Source of the DNA: CBFCZU01 sp965602635
Lineage (GTDB): Bacteria; Planctomycetota; Phycisphaerae; SM23-33
Assembly: GCA_965602635.1 (NCBI GenBank)
Contig: CBFCZU010000052.1
Coordinates: 1-19,614, forward strand
Length of the DNA stretch: 19,614 bases
Direction of reading: 5' to 3'
This document shows, piece after piece, positions 16,432 to 19,614 of this stretch; position 1 is the stretch's first letter, and the number at the start of each line of letters is the position of its first letter. A program made the translations under genes and the position numbers. The notes below the pieces were generated by a model that worked only from the letters and a program-made list of their open reading frames with translations, did not search any database and was not told where the DNA came from.

Positions 16432-18972
16432 ATGGGAGACAGTGGCAGCGCCAATACGCCGGTGCCCACACAGGCTGATCCTCCCGGCGCGTGGGCGGCC
16501 GGCAGGCCTGTCAGCCGCGCCCCGCTCGTGCCGGTGGCGGTGGCGATGGCGGCGGGGATCGTCCTGGGCCGCTACGCAAACGTGGCGGTCGGGCTCTGGG
16601 CGGTGCTCGGCCTGGCGTGCCTGGTCGCCGCCGCGGCCACGCTCCGCCGGGAGCACCTGCGCGGCCTGACGGTCGGCTGCATCGCCGGCGGCGTCCTTTT
16701 CGGCGCCGCGACGGCGGCCGCCATGGCATGGTGGCGAATCCCCGACGATCACATCGCGACCTTCTCCGCCCAGGGCAGCGTCACCACGACGATCCGCGGG
16801 CGGATCAGCTCCGTGCCGCGGATTCGCTCGGCCGAGGCGGCATACTGGCGCCCGCCGAAGACCACGTTCCTGCTCAAGGCCTCTGTCATCCGCCGCGCCG
16901 ACGGGCAGTGGCTGACGGTCCGGGGCCTGGTCCGCGTGACCGTGGGCGAGCCGGCCGACGAACTGGCGGACGGAGATGAGGTCGAGCTTGTCGGCGTGCT
17001 GCGGCGGTTCCGCCGGCCGGACAATCCCGGACAGTACGACTGGGTCGCGGCAAACCGTCTCAAGGGAATCCACGTCAGCTTCCACGTCCCCGGCCGTGAC
17101 GGCGCGGAGGTCCTGGCCGCTACGGGGGCCGGCCCGGTCGGCGGCCTGTGGCGGCGCATCCGCGCCTTGGCGAGGCGGCACCTCGAGGCCTGCGGCGACA
17201 GGGACGAGACGATCTTGCTGGAGGCGCTGGTCCTGGGCGAGCGCGACCCGGCCTTGCGGGAACTCAACCTGGCCATGGTCGAGGCCGGCACGGCTCACCT
17301 GCTGAGCATTTCCGGCCTGCACCTCGGGATATTCCTGGCCTTCGTGTACTGGCTCGGTCGTGTGCTGATGTTCTCTCCTCGCCGCTCGGCCGGGGCCGTG
17401 CTGGCCGTGCTGGCGGTGTACCTGCTGCTGGCCGAGCCGCGCCCGCCGCTGCTGAGGGGCGCGGTAATGGCCGCGGCGCTCTGCGTGGCGACCATCTCGG
17501 GGCGAAGGGTCGCCACCGCCAACGCCCTCGCCGCGGCTGCCGTCGTCCTGCTCGCCATCGACCCGCTGCAACTGTTCACCCCCGGCTTCCAGCTCAGTTT
17601 CGGCATCGTCTGCGGCATAGTTGTCTTGCGCCGCCCGCTCCGGCGGCTGCTGTTCGGGCGGTGGCTGGGGCGGCGTGGGCTGATGGTATTCCGCGGCGAC
17701 CGCCGCCTCCGCCGCTGGCTGTACCACAGCGCGGCCGAGTGGGCTATCAGGCTGGTGTGCCTGTCGCTGTCGGCGTACCTCGCGGCCGTGCCGCTGGTGG
17801 CGTACCACTTCGGCCTGTTCACCCCGTATGCCCCGCTGCTGTCGCTCATCGTGCTGCCGGTGATGATCGCCGTGCTGATTCCGGCCTACGTTTCCATGGC
17901 GCTGGCCCTGCCAACGCCCAACCTGGCGGCGCACGTGGGCGGGCTCGCAGCGGAGGCGGCCGGCGTCATGACAAGGCTCGTGGAGCTGCTGAGCCACCTG
18001 CCCGGGCTCAGCCGGGACCTCTTTGCGGTGCCGGCGTGGCTGGTGGCGCTGTGCTACGTGGCGATGTGCCTGTGGGCCTTTGCGGGCCGTTGGCGGCCGG
18101 CGTTTCGGGCGGCGGTTGGGGCGACGCTCGCCCTGGCGGCGGCGACGGCCCTGACGCAACGTACCGCACCGGCCCCGGCCGGCGCCGAGCTGCACGTCCT
18201 CAGCGTCGGCCACGGCACCATGACACTTCTGCACGCGCCCGACGGCAGGACGCACCTCTTCGACGCCGGCTCGCTCGGGTCCACGAACGCATACCGGCAG
18301 GTCCTGCGCCCCTTCCTGCGGGCCAGGCGCCTGCCGTCGCCGCGGCGGGTGTTCGTCTCGCACCCCAACATCGACCACTACAACGCCCTGCCGGGCCTGC
18401 TGAGGCGTGCGGCCCCGCGCCTGGCGTACCTGAACGACTCCTTCGGGCATCGCGACGACGACTCGCCGGCCGTGCGGCAGCTCATGGACGCCTTCGCCGG
18501 TGCGGGTGTGGAGGTCGTGCGGCTCGGCGCGGGACGGACAGTTCGCCTCGGCCCGAGGACGACCGTTGAGGTACTCTGGCCGCCGGGCGATCGCCTGGGC
18601 GAGCTGGACGCGAACGACAGTTCGCTGGTGCTCCGGGTGATCTGCGGTTCCCGGAGCGTGCTGATCCCGGCCGACGCGGGGCCGACGGTCCAGGCCGAGC
18701 TCGCCGCCCGGCCGCCCGACAGCATCGCCGCCGACGTGCTCATGCTGCCCCACCACGGCAGCGCCTCGCCCGCGCTCAAGCCGTTCGTCGAGGCGGTCGG
18801 CGCCTCCGTGCTGATCCAGTCAAGCCGCTTCCGGCCCGACTCGCCCGAGCTGCTGGAGTCGGTCGCGGGCAGGCGGCGCTGCGCCACCTTCCGCGACGGC
18901 TGGATCCACGTGGTGCTCGCCGAAGAGGGCATCCGCGTCGAGACCATGCGCGAAACTCAAGGTGGGAAATGA
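16432..18972 (+). CDS. comEC: ComEC/Rec2-family protein: competence-type membrane channel with metallo-beta-lactamase-like domain
   Basis: An 846-aa protein with the full ComEC plan. First comes an N-terminal membrane segment pair (about 25-75), then a small soluble OB-like domain (about 100-225). The polytopic competence domain follows (about 285-590), with the family motif 'LLSISGLHLGIFLAF' near 291, and last a metallo-beta-lactamase-like domain (about 600-846). ComEC carries single-stranded DNA across the inner membrane in natural transformation; its C-terminal domain may degrade the second strand. In this copy the metal site is imperfect: the HxDxDH signature reads HPNIDH (His644), LPHHGS (near 774) is kept, and the terminal region lacks the usual His (SRFRPDSPELL). 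The domain may bind metal weakly. The ATG start is chosen because upstream in-frame sequence to 16366 has only a TTG; GAGG lies 3 bases before it, which is closer than ideal. The gene is convergent with proB, 19 bp away. Confidence 0.9.
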   Translation: MGDSGSANTPVPTQADPPGAWAAGRPVSRAPLVPVAVAMAAGIVLGRYANVAVGLWAVLGLACLVAAAATLRREHLRGLTVGCIAGGVLFGAATAAAMAWWRIPDDHIATFSAQGSVTTTIRGRISSVPRIRSAEAAYWRPPKTTFLLKASVIRRADGQWLTVRGLVRVTVGEPADELADGDEVELVGVLRRFRRPDNPGQYDWVAANRLKGIHVSFHVPGRDGAEVLAATGAGPVGGLWRRIRALARRHLEACGDRDETILLEALVLGERDPALRELNLAMVEAGTAHLLSISGLHLGIFLAFVYWLGRVLMFSPRRSAGAVLAVLAVYLLLAEPRPPLLRGAVMAAALCVATISGRRVATANALAAAAVVLLAIDPLQLFTPGFQLSFGIVCGIVVLRRPLRRLLFGRWLGRRGLMVFRGDRRLRRWLYHSAAEWAIRLVCLSLSAYLAAVPLVAYHFGLFTPYAPLLSLIVLPVMIAVLIPAYVSMALALPTPNLAAHVGGLAAEAAGVMTRLVELLSHLPGLSRDLFAVPAWLVALCYVAMCLWAFAGRWRPAFRAAVGATLALAAATALTQRTAPAPAGAELHVLSVGHGTMTLLHAPDGRTHLFDAGSLGSTNAYRQVLRPFLRARRLPSPRRVFVSHPNIDHYNALPGLLRRAAPRLAYLNDSFGHRDDDSPAVRQLMDAFAGAGVEVVRLGAGRTVRLGPRTTVEVLWPPGDRLGELDANDSSLVLRVICGSRSVLIPADAGPTVQAELAARPPDSIAADVLMLPHHGSASPALKPFVEAVGASVLIQSSRFRPDSPELLESVAGRRRCATFRDGWIHVVLAEEGIRVETMRETQGGK

Positions 18973-18991
18973 GCATCCGCCCCGCCGCCAC

Positions 18992-19614
18992 TCACCTCAG
19001 CGTCATGTTGTTGCGGTGGACGACCTCGTCGTAGGGCTTGTCGCCCAGTACCTTGGCGATCTGGTTGGACTTGAGCCCCCTGATCCGCTCGATCTGCTCG
19101 GCCGAGTAGTTGGTCAACCCGCGGGCGATCTGCCGCCCGTCGGGTCCGACGATGGCCACGTTGTCGCCCTTGGCGAACCTGCCGGCGACTTCGGTGATAC
19201 CGGAGGCGAGCAGGCTCGTGCCCCGCGTGGTCAGCGCCTCGGCCGCCCCGGCATCGACGTAAATCTTTCCGCGGGCGCGGGCGACGTGGCCAATCCACCG
19301 CCGCCGGGCGGAGAGCTTCCTCTCGGCCGGCAGGCAGACCGTGCCCAACGTCTCGCCGCTCAACAGCCTGCCCAGCACGTCGGGCGTGCGGACGTTGGCG
19401 ATCACCGCCACCTCTCCGGCGGAGGTGACCATAGCCGCGGCCTCGAGCTTCGAGGCCATCCCGCCCGTCCCCAGCCGGCTGCGGGCGCCGGTGGGCAGGC
19501 TGCGCGAGGCGGCCTCCACGTCCTCGACGACGTCCAACAGCTTGCCCGCCGCCATCACGCCGTCCAAAACGGTCAGCATCACCAGCAGGTCCGCCCGGAG
19601 CATGTTGGCCAGCA
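18992..19614 (-). CDS. proB: Glutamate 5-kinase, C-terminal part with PUA domain (cut by window edge)
   Basis: The frame is open to the right edge of the window (LANMLRADLLVMLT at the edge), so the N-terminal part lies outside; the ATG at 19603 is internal. The kinase part shows 'ADLLVMLTVLDGV' and the amino-acid-kinase motif GTGGMASKLEAA, which binds substrate and phosphate. The PUA domain follows in the final ~95 residues: 'KIYVDAGAAEALTTRGTSLL', 'FAKGDNVAIVGPDG', then the closing 'VVHRNNM'. ProB phosphorylates glutamate as the first step of proline synthesis in the cytoplasm. The visible part corresponds to a full-length ProB with a PUA domain (usually about 370 aa). The 'LTVLDG' reads where most ProB proteins have 'LTDVDG' or similar, a small variation. 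No proA is visible on this side of the gene. The 3' end meets comEC tail to tail. Confidence 0.93.
   Translation of the reverse strand, partial: LANMLRADLLVMLTVLDGVMAAGKLLDVVEDVEAASRSLPTGARSRLGTGGMASKLEAAAMVTSAGEVAVIANVRTPDVLGRLLSGETLGTVCLPAERKLSARRRWIGHVARARGKIYVDAGAAEALTTRGTSLLASGITEVAGRFAKGDNVAIVGPDGRQIARGLTNYSAEQIERIRGLKSNQIAKVLGDKPYDEVVHRNNMTLR

Noticed and set aside
16330..18756. An 808-codon open frame on the minus strand opposite comEC
   Set aside because: It is a composition artefact of the GC-rich comEC gene: very rich in Arg, Gln, Gly and Pro, and it runs across the comEC promoter region without any motif.

Overview
The window is a very GC-rich bacterial chromosome segment with densely packed genes. 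The gene families suggest a planctomycete, probably of the Phycisphaerae type: an OPT-like DUF6785-type membrane protein, LolD/FtsX transporters fused to peptidase-like domains, a PqqD-like protein beside them, and an unusual seryl-tRNA synthetase. This placement rests on recognised families, not on a marker-gene search. No tRNA, rRNA, CRISPR array, integrase or transposase was seen.

Layout. (a) 1-341, plus strand: the 3' end of a MacB/FtsX-type ABC permease. (b) 341-438: a short intergenic segment with 9-bp tandem units and a perfect 20-bp inverted repeat, lying between convergent genes. (c) 473-12552, minus strand: seven genes in one direction, each overlapping its neighbour or separated by at most about 22 bp. 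In transcription order they are a protein of unknown function (300 aa), a PqqD-like small protein, an FtsX-type permease with a helical extracytoplasmic domain, a LolD-type ATPase, a giant 1817-aa lipoprotein-like M28 pseudopeptidase/FtsX permease fusion, an OPT-like membrane protein, and a second LolD-type ATPase. (d) 12553-12799: a divergent promoter region with two palindromes. (e) 12800-14074, plus: serS. (f) 14105-15286, minus, and 15396-16340, plus: a divergent Gfo/Idh/MocA oxidoreductase and a short zinc-type medium-chain dehydrogenase. (g) 16432-18972, plus: a ComEC/Rec2-type protein. (h) 18992-19614, minus: the 3' part of proB, running off the window.

The seven-gene minus-strand operon is the most interesting part. 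It has two ATPases, two permease chains of the FtsX fold, a large extracytoplasmic domain whose peptidase active site looks inactivated, a polytopic OPT-like protein and a PqqD-like domain that usually holds peptides. It looks like one envelope export or extraction machine related to LolCDE/MacB in mechanism, but with parts not found in those systems. The substrate cannot be read from the sequence. The rest is housekeeping (serS, proB, comEC) and a probable sugar or polyol oxidation pair.
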